Of a DNA stretch of 64,000 nucleotides, positions 46,489 through 57,289 are shown piece by piece. A program made the position numbers and the translations under genes. The DNA lies in contig NZ_AQQV01000002.1 of NCBI RefSeq assembly GCF_002088235.1, forward strand, positions 124,001 through 188,000, given 5' to 3'. The first letter of the stretch is position 1, and every line of letters starts with the position of its first letter. Source of the DNA: Oceanococcus atlanticus (lineage in GTDB: Bacteria; Pseudomonadota; Gammaproteobacteria; Nevskiales; Oceanococcaceae). The notes below the pieces were generated by a model that saw only the letters and a list, made by a program, of their open reading frames with translations, was not told where the DNA came from and made no database searches.

Positions 46489-48171
46489 ATGAGCAGCCCC
46501 GTAGAACCCGGACACAACTTCCTGCGTAGCCTGATCCGCGATGACCTGGAATCAGGGCGCCTGCAAGGCGAGGTGGTCACCCGTTTCCCGCCGGAGCCCA
46601 ACGGTTATCTGCATCTGGGCCACGCCAAGTCCATCTGCCTGAATTTTGGATTGGCCGAGTACTTTGATGGCCGCTGCCATCTGCGCTTCGACGACACCAA
46701 TCCGGACAAAGAGAGCCAGGAATATATCGATGCCATCCAGGAGGATATCCGCTGGCTCGGTTTCGAATGGAGCGGCAATGTCCGATACGCCTCGGACTAC
46801 TTCGAAACGCTCTACGAGTACGCTCAGCACTTGGTCGGCAAGGGTCTGGCGTACGTCTGCGACCTTTCTGCAGAGCAAGCCCGCGAGTATCGCGGCACGC
46901 TGACCGAGCCGGGGCGCAACAGCCCCTATCGCGAACGCAGCGCGGATGAAAACCTGGACCTTCTGGCCCGTATGCGGGCCGGCGATTTTGATGAGGGTCA
47001 GTGCGTACTACGCGCCAAGATCGACATGGCTTCGCCCAACATCAATCTTCGCGATCCGATCCTGTACCGCATCCGCAAAGCGCATCATCACCAAACTGGC
47101 GATGCCTGGTGCATTTATCCCACGTATGATTTCACGCATGGTCAATCTGATGCGCTGGAAGGTATTACCCATTCCATCTGCACCCTGGAATTCGAAGACC
47201 ATCGCCCGCTCTATGATTGGCTGATCGAACACCTGCCGGTACCCTCGACACCTCGCCAGTACGAATTCGCACGCGGCAACATCAATTACACGGTGACCAG
47301 CAAGCGCAAGCTCAAACAGCTGGTCGATGAGGGCCATGTGGACGGCTGGGACGATCCGCGCATGCCAACCATCTCGGGGCTGCGCCGGCGCGGCTATACG
47401 CCGCTGTCCATTCGCAAGTTCTGGGAAACGGTGGGCGTAGCGCGGGCCGACAGTACGGTCGATGTCGCCCAGCTGGAATACACCATTCGCGACGACCTCA
47501 ACGAAAACGCACCGCGTGCCATGTGCGTCATTGACCCACTCAAGCTGGTCATCACCAATTTCCCGCAGGACAAGGTGGAGTGGCTGCCGGCCGCCGCCCA
47601 CCCTAGCCGCGAAGACCTGGGCCAGCGCCAACTACCGCTGACCCGCGAGGTCTATATCGAACGCGAGGATTTTCGCCTGGAAGCCAACAAAAAATACAAA
47701 CGTCTGGTGCTGGGGAAATCTGTCCGCTTGCGCAACGCCTACGTGCTGACCGCGGAGGATGTAGTGACGGATGCCGATGGCCACATCACGGAAGTGCATT
47801 GTCGCTACGATGCCGACACTCTCGGCGCCAATCCAGCGGACGGCAGCAAACCCAAGGGCGTGATTCATTGGGTCTCAGCCAGCCACGGCAAGCGCGCCAC
47901 GGTTCGGCTGTATGACCGCTTGTTCAATCACGAAACCCCGGACCGCGGAAACGAAGATTTCGTTGCCCACCTCAACCCGGACTCGCTGGTTGTGCGTAAC
48001 GAGTGCTGGATCGAGCCCGAACTTGCGCAAGCACAAGCCGGCAGCAGCTTCCAGTTTGAGCGCCTGGGTTACTTTGTGGCCGACAGCAAAGAACACAGCA
48101 GCGATGCCCCGGTCTTCAATCGGACTGTGGGGCTGCGCGACAGCTGGGCCAAAATCGAAGCCAAAACCTAA
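46489..48171 (+). CDS. glnS: Glutamine--tRNA ligase
   Basis: A 560-residue class I aminoacyl-tRNA synthetase. It has the HIGH-type motif [23 protein letters not shown], the KMSKS-type motif [10 protein letters not shown] and the block [18 protein letters not shown] with [10 protein letters not shown], all characteristic of GlnRS rather than GluRS. It charges tRNA-Gln with glutamine in the cytoplasm, so direct glutaminylation is used. Length matches the family. An intrinsic terminator follows. Confidence 0.98.
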   Translation: MSSPVEPGHNFLRSLIRDDLESGRLQGEVVTRFPPEPNGYLHLGHAKSICLNFGLAEYFDGRCHLRFDDTNPDKESQEYIDAIQEDIRWLGFEWSGNVRYASDYFETLYEYAQHLVGKGLAYVCDLSAEQAREYRGTLTEPGRNSPYRERSADENLDLLARMRAGDFDEGQCVLRAKIDMASPNINLRDPILYRIRKAHHHQTGDAWCIYPTYDFTHGQSDALEGITHSICTLEFEDHRPLYDWLIEHLPVPSTPRQYEFARGNINYTVTSKRKLKQLVDEGHVDGWDDPRMPTISGLRRRGYTPLSIRKFWETVGVARADSTVDVAQLEYTIRDDLNENAPRAMCVIDPLKLVITNFPQDKVEWLPAAAHPSREDLGQRQLPLTREVYIEREDFRLEANKKYKRLVLGKSVRLRNAYVLTAEDVVTDADGHITEVHCRYDADTLGANPADGSKPKGVIHWVSASHGKRATVRLYDRLFNHETPDRGNEDFVAHLNPDSLVVRNECWIEPELAQAQAGSSFQFERLGYFVADSKEHSSDAPVFNRTVGLRDSWAKIEAKT

Positions 48172-48196
48172 TCTGCTGCAAGCCTGCTGCGGACAC

Positions 48197-48225
48197 AAAA
48201 AAGCCCACATGATGTGGGCTTTTTC
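48197..48225. terminator. Bidirectional intrinsic terminator
   Basis: AAAAAAGCCCACAT and ATGTGGGCTTTTT form a 9-bp stem with a tract on each side, between the convergent glnS and ppiD genes. Confidence 0.93.
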
Positions 48226-48243
48226 ATTGCAGTTCTAGCCGTA

Positions 48244-50139
48244 CTAGAACGTTGCGGCAAACACCTTGACGTCAGCCTGAGCACGCAACGCCGCCTGCAA
48301 AGCCATGTATTCCTGATTGGCTCGCTGCGACAGCAGACGACGCTTGGTCGCTTCTTTTTCGTTTTCGATCGCCTCAGCCCAATTGCCGTCGGTAACGTCG
48401 GTCAACTCAATCAGCGCCAGATTGCCATTCGGCAACATTGCCGTCTCATAGCTCGACGCCCCTTCCTGCGGAACGTCCATACCAAACACTGTAGCAATGA
48501 TGACCCGCGCCGGAGCAGAGTCGCCGCGCTCCGCAGTCACCGGCTTCTGATTTTCGGCACCGTCCTGAGCCGGCAAATCAGCCAGCGACTTGCCCTCCGC
48601 CAGCTTTGTACGGTCCGCATCGGCCATGGCCTGCAATTTTTCCGCAACAGCCTCACGGGTCAGCGCTTCAACCAAGTCCGCACGCACTTCGTCCAACGTT
48701 TGCGGGCGCTCTTCCTCATGCTCCGCAACACGCAGAACGATCTGGCGCCGCCCCACATTCAGCGGCAAACTGTTTTCTCCAGCGTTGAGCACGAGGTCAG
48801 AGAAAGCTGCTGCAATCACCGCGTCGCTCGCGCCAATGCCAGCGCCGCCGTCGCGCGTCATCCACTCTGAGGTCTTGATTTCCAAGCCAAGCTGCTCGGC
48901 CACCGGATCCAGTGACGCCGGATTTTCGAAACTGACCTGTTCAAGCTTGTCCGCCAGTGCGTCGAACTCAGCCCGCGCCTCACGCTCACGGTACATATCT
49001 TCCAGTTCGGTCTGCACTTCAGGCTCGTCAAAGCCACGCAGACGCTCCGGACGAATCTCCTCGACCTGAATCAGATGCCAACCGAACTGCGTTTCCACTG
49101 GCTCGCTCACCACGCCGGTGTCCAGCGCAAATAATGCGTCTTCAAACGGCGCAACCATCATACCGGTGGAGACCCAGCCCAAATCCCCGCCCTTATTCTT
49201 GGAACCGGGGTCCTGGGAGACCTCCTTCGCCACCTCGGCAAAGTCTTCGCCTGCGGCCACACGCTCAGCAGCCGCGTCTATTTTCGCTCGCGCATTATCT
49301 TCGCTGGCACGCACAAGTATGTGCCTTGCTTTGCGTTCTTCGGCGACCTTGAAGCGGGTCTCTTTCTGCTCGTCATACAGGGCTTGCAGTGCTTCTGGCG
49401 TGACATCCACCTTCTGCTTCAGCACTTCCTGATCGAGCTCCACGTAGCTGACCCGAACTCGTTCCGGTGCAATCAAGCTCGCCTTGCGCTCTTCGTACCG
49501 GGCCTCAACCGCAGCATCGTCAATGCTGATCGATGCTTCAACGGCTTTGGCGTTGTAAATACGATGATTAAAACGGCGCGTTTGACGGTCAATCGCCCAC
49601 TCGCTGGCTAGCTCGGCCTCGGTCACAATGACCGAATTGGTCACGGCTTGGCGCAATTGCTGGTCGGTCAGAAACGCACGTACGCGATCTTCGTACTGAA
49701 CAGGGTTCATGCCCTGTCGCGCCAGCGTGTCTCTATATAAGGTGGGCGAGAAGTGGCCATTCTGTTGAAAAGCCTGTTCACCACGAATCGTTGCCAACAC
49801 CGTCTCATCCGCCACGCGATAGCTGCGATCAGCAAGATAAGCGCCGGTTACGGCTTCCTGAATCATGCCCTGTAATACACTTTCGCGGAGCATGTCGGGG
49901 TTGATCATGTCGGGTCGAAAATTCTCACCGAGCATTTGTTGCAGCTGCTGATAGCGTTGCTGATAACGCTGCTGCAGCGCAGCCTCGGAAATCTCTTGTC
50001 CTTCCACTTTCGCAACACTGCGCGCGGCGCCATCGCTACGAAATGCCTCAATGCCAAAAAATGCGAAAGGAATGCAGATAATGCCGACGATAAACCAGGC
50101 CAGTGGGCCCGTCGCTCGGTCCCGAATATTCTGCAACAT
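48244..50139 (-). CDS. ppiD: Periplasmic folding chaperone PpiD
   Basis: A 631-residue membrane-anchored chaperone. The N-terminus MLQNIRDRATGPLAWFIVGIICIPFAFFGIEAF is the single transmembrane anchor (shown here in part of its length), followed by SurA-like helices, a parvulin domain around residues 260-360 (RKARHILVRASED, GGDLGWVSTGMM, QFGWHLIQVEEI) and a further C-terminal region. It helps newly exported outer-membrane proteins at the Sec exit. It ends the conserved tig-clpP-clpX-lon-hupB-tRNA block. Confidence 0.95.
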   Translation of the reverse strand: MLQNIRDRATGPLAWFIVGIICIPFAFFGIEAFRSDGAARSVAKVEGQEISEAALQQRYQQRYQQLQQMLGENFRPDMINPDMLRESVLQGMIQEAVTGAYLADRSYRVADETVLATIRGEQAFQQNGHFSPTLYRDTLARQGMNPVQYEDRVRAFLTDQQLRQAVTNSVIVTEAELASEWAIDRQTRRFNHRIYNAKAVEASISIDDAAVEARYEERKASLIAPERVRVSYVELDQEVLKQKVDVTPEALQALYDEQKETRFKVAEERKARHILVRASEDNARAKIDAAAERVAAGEDFAEVAKEVSQDPGSKNKGGDLGWVSTGMMVAPFEDALFALDTGVVSEPVETQFGWHLIQVEEIRPERLRGFDEPEVQTELEDMYREREARAEFDALADKLEQVSFENPASLDPVAEQLGLEIKTSEWMTRDGGAGIGASDAVIAAAFSDLVLNAGENSLPLNVGRRQIVLRVAEHEEERPQTLDEVRADLVEALTREAVAEKLQAMADADRTKLAEGKSLADLPAQDGAENQKPVTAERGDSAPARVIIATVFGMDVPQEGASSYETAMLPNGNLALIELTDVTDGNWAEAIENEKEATKRRLLSQRANQEYMALQAALRAQADVKVFAATF

Positions 50140-50174
50140 TCATGACCCCCAAATGTAGTTCTGTAGGGAAAAAC

Positions 50175-50200
50175 AAAAAAGGCACCGCAAGGGTGCCTTT
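50175..50200. terminator. Intrinsic terminator after tRNA-Asp
   Basis: AAAGGCACC, loop CGCAAG, GGTGCCTTT. On the minus strand it is followed by TTTTTTGTTTTT, so it should end the hupB/tRNA transcript before ppiD. Confidence 0.88.
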
Positions 50201-50207
50201 CAATAGT

Positions 50208-50284
50208 TGGCGGAGCGGACGGGACTCGAACCCGCGACCCCCGGCGTGACAGGCCGGTATTCTAACCAACTGAACTACCGCTCC
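50208..50284 (-). tRNA. tRNA-Asp (GTC)
   Basis: 77 bases including an encoded CCA. Acceptor GGAGCGG/CCGCTCC, anticodon stem CCGGC/GCCGG around loop CTGTCAC with anticodon GTC, and T-arm GGTTCGAGTCC. Confidence 0.97.
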
Positions 50285-50290
50285 GAATTT

Positions 50291-50366
50291 TGGTGGGTGC
50301 TGACGGGATCGAACCGCCGACATTCGCCTTGTAAGGGCGACGCTCTACCAGCTGAGCTAAGCACCC
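50291..50366 (-). tRNA. tRNA-Val (TAC)
   Basis: 76 bases with encoded CCA. Acceptor GGGTGCT/AGCACCC type pairing, anticodon stem TCGCC/GGCGA around CTTACAA, anticodon TAC, T-arm GGTTCGATCC. Six bases from tRNA-Asp; one transcript. Confidence 0.97.
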
Positions 50367-50372
50367 CTTGGC

Positions 50373-50411
50373 GCCACCTGCGACCCCTAGCTGCGGTAGC
50401 TGCTAGGTGGC
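50373..50411. repeat. Inverted repeat between hupB and tRNA-Val
   Basis: GCCACCT and AGGTGGC flank an inner AGCTGCGGTAGCT-like hairpin. There is no T tract; it may attenuate or process the hupB-tRNA transcript. Confidence 0.4.
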
Positions 50412-50425
50412 CCCTGGAAAGAACG

Positions 50426-50698
50426 CTAGTTTACAGCGTCTTTCAGAGCTTTACCAGCTTTAAATCCAGGAGTTTTACCTGCAGCGATTTTCAGCACTTC
50501 GCCGGTCTTCGGATTGCGGCCAGTGCGCGCTGCACGCTCACGCACGCTGAACACACCAAAGCCCACCAGCGACACTTTGTCACCCTTCTTCAGAGCGTCG
50601 GAGATGCTGTCGAACATGGCTTCCACAGCCTTGCCAGCGTCAGCCTTGGACAGGCCAGCGTTGGCGGCAACGGCTTCCACGAGTTCGGATTTGTTCAT
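50426..50698 (-). CDS. hupB: DNA-binding protein HU
   Basis: A 90-residue HU-type nucleoid protein: [18 protein letters not shown], the flexible arm [22 protein letters not shown] and C-terminal [12 protein letters not shown]. The start at 50698 has GAGGGGAAG upstream, so the 15-residue extension is excluded. It bends DNA without much sequence preference. Position just after lon is conserved in gammaproteobacteria and supports the hupB name. Confidence 0.97.
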   Translation of the reverse strand: MNKSELVEAVAANAGLSKADAGKAVEAMFDSISDALKKGDKVSLVGFGVFSVRERAARTGRNPKTGEVLKIAAGKTPGFKAGKALKDAVN

Positions 50699-50897
50699 CG
50701 GATACTTCCCCTCTATAAGGTCAAAAATGTTCACCCCAGACACAAGAACAAGATCCCTGCGCTTGTTCAGCGCAAGCTTAAAATGCAGATGGGATCAGCC
50801 CTTGCGAACCTTCAGCATGAAGGCATCGGCACCCGCCGAAACGCCAGTGTGCCGTTGTTTTTCGATTATTGCAGGATTCTCCGCGCGCGGTCTACAG

Positions 50898-53291
50898 CTA
50901 GTGCGCGCGGGCCGAATCCTCGGTCGATTTGACGGTTGACTTGGCGCCTTGATCCAGTGCCGGTTCCGGCTCTTTTTCCAGCGCAAGACGAATCACATCA
51001 TCAATCCAACGAACCGGATGGATATTCAGTTTCCCTTTGATATTACTAGGAATTTCTGACAAATCCTTCTCGTTTTCGATCGGAATCACAACCGTTTTGA
51101 TACCGCCACGGTGCGCAGCAAGCAGCTTTTCTTTAAGGCCACCGATGGGCAAAACCTCACCGCGCAAGGTAATTTCGCCCGTCATTGCGACGTCTGCGCG
51201 CACAGGAATGCGCGTAAATGCGCTGATCAGCGCCGTGCACATGGCAATCCCTGCGCTCGGACCATCCTTGGGCGTTGCGCCCTCCGGCACGTGGACATGG
51301 ATGTCACTGTTTTGGACATCTTTCAGTTCAATGCCCCATGCCGACGAGCGACTGCGCACCACGGTGAGTGCGGCTTGTATGGACTCCTGCATAACATCGC
51401 CAAGGCTACCGGTGTAAACCAGCTTGCCCTTGCCTTCCACCACCGCACTTTCAATGGTGAGCAATTCGCCACCGACTTCGGTCCAGGCCAGACCGGTGAC
51501 TTGGCCAATCTGGTTCTGATCTTCGGCCTTGCCATAGCGGAACTGCGGCACGCCCAGATACTTCTCAACCTGGCGCGACCCCACATTGATATGGTCGATC
51601 TTGTCGTTCTCGATGATCTCCTTGACCACCTTGCGACAGATCTTGCCCACCGCGCGCTCGAGATTACGCACCCCGGCTTCGCGCGTGTAATGACGAATGA
51701 CATCTTTCAGCGCGCCATCAGACAAGTTGATCTCCTTGTCCTTGAGGCCATTGTTCTTGATTTGCTTGGGAAGCAAGTAGCGCCGCGCAATATTGAGTTT
51801 TTCGTCCTCCGTGTACCCCGGCAAACGAATCACCTCCATACGATCCAGCAGCGGTGCCGGAATGTTCAGCGTATTGGCCGTGGCCACAAACATCACATCC
51901 GAGAGGTCGAAATCAACTTCCAGATAATGGTCGTTGAAACTGGCGTTCTGCTCCGGGTCCAGTACCTCAAGCATGGCCGAGGCTGGGTCGCCACGAAAAT
52001 CCGCCGCCATCTTGTCAATTTCGTCGAGCAAGAACAGTGGATTGCGTACGCCCACCTTGCTCATGTTCTGAAGAATTTTTCCAGGCATGGAGCCGATATA
52101 GGTGCGACGATGACCACGAATCTCGGCCTCATCGCGCACGCCACCAAGACTCATACGCACGAACTTGCGATTGACGGCTCGTGCGATCGAGCGACCCAAC
52201 GAGGTTTTACCCACCCCAGGCGGACCAACCAGACACAGAATGGGACCACGCAATTTCTTGACCCGCTTCTGCACCGCGAGGTACTCAACGATACGCTCCT
52301 TGACCGATTCAAGGCCGTAGTGATCCTCATCGAGAAACTGTTCCGCCATCGCCAGGTCAATGCGCGACTTGGTTTTCTTCTTCCACGGAACGCCAACCAC
52401 CCAATCCAGGTAGTTGCGTACAACGGTCGCTTCAGCTGACATCGGCGACATCATCTTCAGCTTGTTGAGCTCGGTGTCTGCCTTGGCCCGCACGTCTTTC
52501 GGCATGCCGGCCTTTTCGATCTTCTGCGCCAGCTCTTCCATTTCGTTGGGGCCTTCTTCGGTTTCACCCAACTCTTTCTGAATGGCCTTCATTTGCTCAT
52601 TCAGATAGTACTCGCGCTGACTCTTCTCCATTTGCTGCTTGACCCGGCCGCGGATGCGCTTCTCAACCTGCAGCACCTCGATCTCGCCTTCGAGCAGACC
52701 GAGCACATGCTCAAGCCGCTCCGTCGCCGACAGTCGCTCCAGAACCTGCTGGCGATCTTCCAGCCGCAGATTCAGATGCGCTGCAATAGTGTCAGCCAGA
52801 CGTCCGGCGTCGTCCATGCTGGTCAGCGACGGCAACAATTCGGCCGGCACCTTTTTGTTCAGCTTGACGTACTGCTCGAACTGGCTGAGCGTGGAGCGCA
52901 CCATGGCGTCCATTTCACGCTCTTCAGCCTCATTGCGCGCTTCCGGCAATTCGGTGCAATCCGCAACCAGATAGCCGTCTTGATCTTCCAGCGTGTTGAT
53001 GCGGGCGCGATTGCTGCCCTCGACCAGAACCTTGAGCGTGCCATCCGGCAATTTCAGCAACTGCAGGATATTGGCCAGGGTCCCGATGGGATACAGATCG
53101 TTTTCGCCCGGATCCTCGGTTTCCGCCGTCCGCTGCGCGACAAGCAAAATGCGCTTGTCGGTCTTCATGGCTTCTTTGAGCGCCACCACGGATTTTTCAC
53201 GCCCGACGAACAAGGGCATGGCCATATGCGGGAATACCACTACGTCTCGTAGTGGCAGAACCGGGGACAGGGATTCGGATCTATCGCTCAT
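50898..53291 (-). CDS. lon: ATP-dependent protease Lon
   Basis: A 797-residue LonA protease. N-terminal substrate domain ([21 protein letters not shown]), coiled region, AAA+ module with Walker [10 protein letters not shown] and FLLDEIDKM, and the Ser-Lys dyad at Ser679 (DGPSAGIAM) and Lys722 (GGLKEK), the same numbers as in E. coli. It degrades misfolded and regulatory proteins in the cytoplasm. I chose ATG 53291 with GAGG upstream over the longer frame. A sigma-32-type promoter lies 42 bases upstream. Confidence 0.98.
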   Translation of the reverse strand: MSDRSESLSPVLPLRDVVVFPHMAMPLFVGREKSVVALKEAMKTDKRILLVAQRTAETEDPGENDLYPIGTLANILQLLKLPDGTLKVLVEGSNRARINTLEDQDGYLVADCTELPEARNEAEEREMDAMVRSTLSQFEQYVKLNKKVPAELLPSLTSMDDAGRLADTIAAHLNLRLEDRQQVLERLSATERLEHVLGLLEGEIEVLQVEKRIRGRVKQQMEKSQREYYLNEQMKAIQKELGETEEGPNEMEELAQKIEKAGMPKDVRAKADTELNKLKMMSPMSAEATVVRNYLDWVVGVPWKKKTKSRIDLAMAEQFLDEDHYGLESVKERIVEYLAVQKRVKKLRGPILCLVGPPGVGKTSLGRSIARAVNRKFVRMSLGGVRDEAEIRGHRRTYIGSMPGKILQNMSKVGVRNPLFLLDEIDKMAADFRGDPASAMLEVLDPEQNASFNDHYLEVDFDLSDVMFVATANTLNIPAPLLDRMEVIRLPGYTEDEKLNIARRYLLPKQIKNNGLKDKEINLSDGALKDVIRHYTREAGVRNLERAVGKICRKVVKEIIENDKIDHINVGSRQVEKYLGVPQFRYGKAEDQNQIGQVTGLAWTEVGGELLTIESAVVEGKGKLVYTGSLGDVMQESIQAALTVVRSRSSAWGIELKDVQNSDIHVHVPEGATPKDGPSAGIAMCTALISAFTRIPVRADVAMTGEITLRGEVLPIGGLKEKLLAAHRGGIKTVVIPIENEKDLSEIPSNIKGKLNIHPVRWIDDVIRLALEKEPEPALDQGAKSTVKSTEDSARAH

Positions 53292-53332
53292 CAGCAGCCT
53301 CAATACACACGGGCAACCCCGCAAAGCACGTC

Positions 53333-53361
53333 ATATGGGGGCTCGCCAATGGAAATTCAAG
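53333..53361 (-). promoter_or_regulatory. Sigma-32-type heat shock promoter of lon
   Basis: Read leftward: CTTGAA (53361-53356), 15 bases, CCCCATAT (53340-53333). This fits the sigma-32 consensus CTTGAAA-N11-15-CCCCATnT closely and lies 41 bases before the lon ATG. Confidence 0.85.
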
Positions 53362-53450
53362 CTGTATCGGCGATCCACCCGCCTTGCCGCCCGCGCTGCG
53401 GGCGGCCAAATCAGCAGGCCGGAACGGCGGTCACCACCGGCCTCTTTAGC

Positions 53451-54722
53451 CTAGCTGGCCTGAGCCTCGGCGCTGGGTTCTGCAGCACCGTAAACGATGA
53501 AGGGTTTGGCCGCGCCCTGCACCACTGACTCATCAATGACCACCTTCTCGACGTTTTCCATCGACGGCAGGTCATACATGACGTCCAGCAGAATGCTTTC
53601 CATGATCGTGCGCAAACCGCGTGCGCCCGTTTTGCGCTCCATGGCCTTGCGGGCAATCGCAGCCAAAGCGTCATCGCGCAGCTCCAACGCAGCGCCTTCC
53701 ATGTCAAACAGCTTGCGATACTGCTTGGTCAGCGCGTTCTTGGGCTCGGTCAGAATCGAAATCAGCGCGTCGGCATCCAACTCCTGCAAGGTTGCAATCA
53801 CCGGCAGACGGCCAACAAATTCTGGAATCAGGCCAAAGCGGACCAGATCATCCGGCTCGGTTTCCGCCAGAATTTCACCAACCGCGCGCCCGTCCTCCGG
53901 ACTCTTGGGTTCGGCCTGGAAACCAATGCCGCCCTTCTTGGAGCGCTGGCCGATGACCTTGTCCAAGCCGGCGAAAGCACCACCACAAATGAACAGGACA
54001 CCCGAGGTATCGACCTGCAAAAATTCCTGCTGAGGGTGCTTGCGCCCACCTTGCGGCGGGATCGATGCAACCGTGCCTTCGATCAGCTTGAGCAGTGCCT
54101 GCTGTACCCCTTCGCCCGAAACGTCACGGGTGATCGACGGGTTTTCGGATTTGCGCGAAATTTTGTCGATTTCGTCGATATACACAATGCCACGCTGGGC
54201 CTTGTCCACATCGTAGTCACATTTCTGCAGCAACTTCTGGATGATGTTCTCGACGTCCTCACCCACATAACCGGCTTCAGTCAGGGTGGTGGCATCGGCG
54301 ATCGCAAACGGCACATCCAGAACCCGCGCCAGCGTCTCGGCCAGCAGCGTTTTACCTGAGCCGGTGGGACCGATCAGCAAAATGTTGGACTTGGACAACT
54401 CGACGTCATCCGAGGCCGCATTATTGTTGAGGCGCTTGTAGTGGTTGTATACCGCCACGGCGAGCGTTTTCTTGGCCGCTTCCTGGCCGATCACGTACTC
54501 GTCCAGCACCGCCTTGATTTCATGCGGCTTGGGCAAACCCTTATCGACGGGCTTGGCCTGCAATTCTTCGCGGATGATGTCGTTGCACAGCTCAACGCAT
54601 TCATCACACACATACACCGAAGGTCCAGCAATCAGCTTGCGAACTTCGTGTTCACTTTTGCCACAGAAGGAGCAGTACAGGGTTCGCCCGTTGCCCCCGC
54701 TGCCGCGGTTGTCATCACTCAT
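53451..54722 (-). CDS. clpX: ATP-dependent Clp protease ATP-binding subunit ClpX
   Basis: A 423-residue AAA+ unfoldase. The N-terminal zinc-binding domain has two Cys pairs ([28 protein letters not shown]), then Walker [16 protein letters not shown], Walker [11 protein letters not shown], the pore loop region and sensor motif. It unfolds tagged proteins and feeds them to ClpP. The gene follows clpP with a 118-base gap that holds its own promoter candidate. Confidence 0.98.
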   Translation of the reverse strand: MSDDNRGSGGNGRTLYCSFCGKSEHEVRKLIAGPSVYVCDECVELCNDIIREELQAKPVDKGLPKPHEIKAVLDEYVIGQEAAKKTLAVAVYNHYKRLNNNAASDDVELSKSNILLIGPTGSGKTLLAETLARVLDVPFAIADATTLTEAGYVGEDVENIIQKLLQKCDYDVDKAQRGIVYIDEIDKISRKSENPSITRDVSGEGVQQALLKLIEGTVASIPPQGGRKHPQQEFLQVDTSGVLFICGGAFAGLDKVIGQRSKKGGIGFQAEPKSPEDGRAVGEILAETEPDDLVRFGLIPEFVGRLPVIATLQELDADALISILTEPKNALTKQYRKLFDMEGAALELRDDALAAIARKAMERKTGARGLRTIMESILLDVMYDLPSMENVEKVVIDESVVQGAAKPFIVYGAAEPSAEAQAS

Positions 54723-54750
54723 TGTTTCACCTTCTGGACCACTGGTTTCG

Positions 54751-54778
54751 TTTATACCATGCCAGCAGTCCGATGCAA
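54751..54778 (-). promoter_or_regulatory. Sigma-70 promoter candidate for clpX
   Basis: Read leftward: TTGCAT (54778-54773), 16 bases, TATAAA (54756-54751), 28 bases before the clpX ATG. Confidence 0.6.
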
Positions 54779-54840
54779 GTCCCGTGCCGATTGGCGGCTG
54801 TCACGCACCCGCGGCTGGTGCGCACCGCCCGACCGACGGG

Positions 54841-55452
54841 TTATTCAGCGGCTTTGGCCGCGCGCGAGTCGAGTACTTTGTCGATCAAACCATACTCGCT
54901 GGCTTGCTCGGCACTCATGAAGAAATCGCGCTCGGAATCCTTGGCGATCTGCTCCACGGTCTTACCGGTATGCCCGGCCAGCATTTCGTTCAAGCGCTGG
55001 CGCATGAACAGAATTTCCTTGGCATGAATTTCGATATCGGTCGCCTGACCCTGGAAGCCGCCCAGAGGCTGATGGATCATCATGCGTGAATGCGGCAAGG
55101 CAAAGCGCTTGCCAGGAGCACCACCGGCCAACAACACGGCCCCCATACTGGCCGCCTGGCCGATGCACAGTGTGCTCACGTCCGGCTTGATGAACTGCAT
55201 GGTGTCGTAGATCGACAAGCCCGAGGTGATCACACCACCGGGCGAGTTGATGTACAGATGGATGTCTTTGTCCGGGTTCTCAGACTCCAGGAACAACAGC
55301 TGGGCGACGATCACATTAGCCATGTGATCGTCGACTGGACCAACCGCAAACACCACGCGCTCCTTGAGTAGACGCGAGTAGATATCAAACACGCGCTCAC
55401 CGCGTGCCGACTGCTCAACCACATAAGGAACGTAGTGCATGCGCTCTTCCAT
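54841..55452 (-). CDS. clpP: ATP-dependent Clp protease proteolytic subunit
   Basis: A 203-residue serine peptidase with Ser102 in [11 protein letters not shown] and His127 in [16 protein letters not shown] and [13 protein letters not shown] are further hallmarks. It forms the double-ring chamber that works with ClpX. Its start lies 2 bases after the tig stop, so the two are co-transcribed. Confidence 0.98.
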   Translation of the reverse strand: MEERMHYVPYVVEQSARGERVFDIYSRLLKERVVFAVGPVDDHMANVIVAQLLFLESENPDKDIHLYINSPGGVITSGLSIYDTMQFIKPDVSTLCIGQAASMGAVLLAGGAPGKRFALPHSRMMIHQPLGGFQGQATDIEIHAKEILFMRQRLNEMLAGHTGKTVEQIAKDSERDFFMSAEQASEYGLIDKVLDSRAAKAAE

Positions 55453-55454
55453 CT

Positions 55455-56774
55455 TTATCCCTGACTCGGTGCTTTCTCGGTAAGTTCCTCGAAGCTGAGT
55501 TTTTCAGACTCGCGCTTCGCCTTGGACAGGCAATGTTGCACGACTTGGTCTTCCAGCACCATGGCCCGAAGGGACTGCATGAACTGCGGGTTCTGACGGT
55601 AGTAGGCCATCGCCGCATCAGAATCGTCGAAACCACCGGCGATTTCGCCAAGTTTGGCTTCAACTTGTTCGTCGCTGACCTGCAGACTTTCTTTCTTGAT
55701 GATCTCGCCGATCAGCAAACCCAGCGCAGTGCGGCGCTTGGCCTGCTCTTCGAACAGCGCATCCGGCAGCAGCTGGTGCAGCTCATCGTGAGACTTTTGG
55801 CCCTGACCAAAACGCTGAGCCGCGTCCTGACGCATCCGTTCGATTTCCTGACTCACAAGCCCGGACGGAACCAGAATGTCATTGGCTTCGAGGATGTTCT
55901 CAAGCACCTGTTGTTTGGTGTAGCGCGCTACCGCCTGAGTTTTTTCCTGCTCCATGGATTCGCGCAGCTTTTCACGCAAGCCTGCTTCGTCGCTGTCTTC
56001 CAGCCCAAACTGCTTGCAGAACTCGGCATCAACTTCCGGCAATTCACTGGCCTGCACCGATTTCACGGTCACCGCGAAGCTGGCCTGCTTACCCTTGAGA
56101 TTTTCCGCGTGGTAATCCTCGGGGAACGTCACCGGAACATCTCGCGCTTCACCAGCGCTCATGCCGACAATGCCGTCTTCCATTTCCTTGAGAAAACGAC
56201 CGGATCCGAGCTCCAGATCGGTATCTTCGCCGCTACCACCCTCAAAGGCTTCACCGTCAATGGTACCGACGAAGTCGATCTTGACCTGATCGCCTTCAGC
56301 CGCGGCGCCGTCTTTCTCCACCCAGGTTTTGCGCTGCTCGCGCAATTTCTGCAGCAGGCTGTCGATGTCGGCGTCACCAATCTCGGTTTCAGCCTCTTTA
56401 ACGGCCATGCCGTCAATGCCCTGAAGCTCGATCTCGGGATATACGTCGAACACCGCGACATAGGCCATATCCTGACCCGCATCAATGGCTTCGAACTCGA
56501 TTTGCGGCTGCCCTGCCGGTTGAACACCGGATTCCTGCAAAGCCTTGGGGTAGCTGTCCTCAAGCAGGTCGCTCAAGGCGTCCTGACGCGCACGCGCGCC
56601 ATAGCGTTGTTCCAGCACTTGGGCCGGGACTTTGCCAGGACGGAACCCATCGACACGGGCATGACGACCGATCTTCTGCAGATTCTTCTTAACGGCCTGT
56701 TCGTAATCGGCGGCGGGGATGCTAACGCGCATCCGGCGCTCGAGCCCTTCTGCGGCTTCAACGCTGACTTGCAT
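55455..56774 (-). CDS. tig: Trigger factor (ribosome-associated chaperone / PPIase)
   Basis: A 439-residue trigger factor. N-terminal ribosome-binding domain with [20 protein letters not shown] (the FRxGKxP signature), a central FKBP-type isomerase domain ([37 protein letters not shown]) and a helical C-terminal domain. It binds nascent chains at the exit tunnel. It is the first protein gene of the quality-control block, following three tRNA genes on the same strand. Confidence 0.97.
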   Translation of the reverse strand: MQVSVEAAEGLERRMRVSIPAADYEQAVKKNLQKIGRHARVDGFRPGKVPAQVLEQRYGARARQDALSDLLEDSYPKALQESGVQPAGQPQIEFEAIDAGQDMAYVAVFDVYPEIELQGIDGMAVKEAETEIGDADIDSLLQKLREQRKTWVEKDGAAAEGDQVKIDFVGTIDGEAFEGGSGEDTDLELGSGRFLKEMEDGIVGMSAGEARDVPVTFPEDYHAENLKGKQASFAVTVKSVQASELPEVDAEFCKQFGLEDSDEAGLREKLRESMEQEKTQAVARYTKQQVLENILEANDILVPSGLVSQEIERMRQDAAQRFGQGQKSHDELHQLLPDALFEEQAKRRTALGLLIGEIIKKESLQVSDEQVEAKLGEIAGGFDDSDAAMAYYRQNPQFMQSLRAMVLEDQVVQHCLSKAKRESEKLSFEELTEKAPSQG

Positions 56775-56815
56775 GTTCTTGACTTTACTCTAGGTGGTGC
56801 GATTTGCGAGATGGA

Positions 56816-56900
56816 TGGTGCGACAGGAGAGACTCGAACTCTCACGGGTTTCCCCACTGGAACCTAAATCCAGCGCGTATACCAATTCCGCCACTGTCGC
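56816..56900 (-). tRNA. tRNA-Leu (TAG)
   Basis: 85 bases including CCA with the long variable arm of a class II tRNA. Acceptor GCGACAG/CTGTCGC, anticodon stem CTGGA/TCCAG around TTTAGGT, anticodon TAG. Confidence 0.97.
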
Positions 56901-56950
56901 GTATGGACGAAACAACCGTCTGGAAACGTCTTGGGCAGAACGGTTGAGAC

Positions 56951-57026
56951 TGGTGGGCCATGTAGGACTTGAACCTACAACCAGCGGATTAAGAGTCCGA
57001 TGCTCTACCAATTGAGCTAATGGCCC
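56951..57026 (-). tRNA. tRNA-Lys (CTT)
   Basis: 76 bases with CCA. Acceptor GGGCCAT/ATGGCCC, anticodon stem TCGGA/TCCGC-type pairing around CTCTTAA, anticodon CTT, T-arm GGTTCAAGTCC. Confidence 0.96.
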
Positions 57027-57114
57027 GCTCGAAACCGTCTATTGTAACGCGCAAAATCTGCTGCGTCAGCGCCTGCGCGACGGCCCAATCCGGGCTGCGC
57101 AAGCGAAAAAGAAA

Positions 57115-57191
57115 TGGGGTGGACGATGGGATTCGAACCCACGACAACCGGAATCACAATCCGGGACTCTAACCAGCTGAGCTACGCCCAC
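57115..57191 (-). tRNA. tRNA-His (GTG)
   Basis: 77 bases with CCA. Acceptor GTGGGCG/CGTCCAC, anticodon stem CCGGA/TCCGG around TTGTGAT, anticodon GTG. The base before position 1 is G on the coding strand (57192) and the discriminator is C, as needed for the tRNA-His identity pair G-1:C73. Confidence 0.97.
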
Positions 57192-57206
57192 CACTGCAGG
57201 GCGCGC

Positions 57207-57235
57207 ATGATACCGGAAATTTTCCTGCAAGCGAA
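57207..57235 (-). promoter_or_regulatory. Promoter candidate of the tRNA-His/Lys/Leu cluster
   Basis: Read leftward: TTCGCT (57235-57230), 17 bases, TATCAT (57212-57207), then a GC-rich discriminator GCGCGCCC, which is typical for stable RNA promoters. The -35 is weak. Confidence 0.45.
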
Positions 57236-57289
57236 TACCCTACGCAGCGTTGCATGACATAAAATTGCCTCTTTTGCCCAAGAGACATC

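Noticed and set aside
50373-50411. Intrinsic terminator of hupB
   Set aside because: The inverted repeat has no T tract on either strand, so it was recorded only as a repeat.
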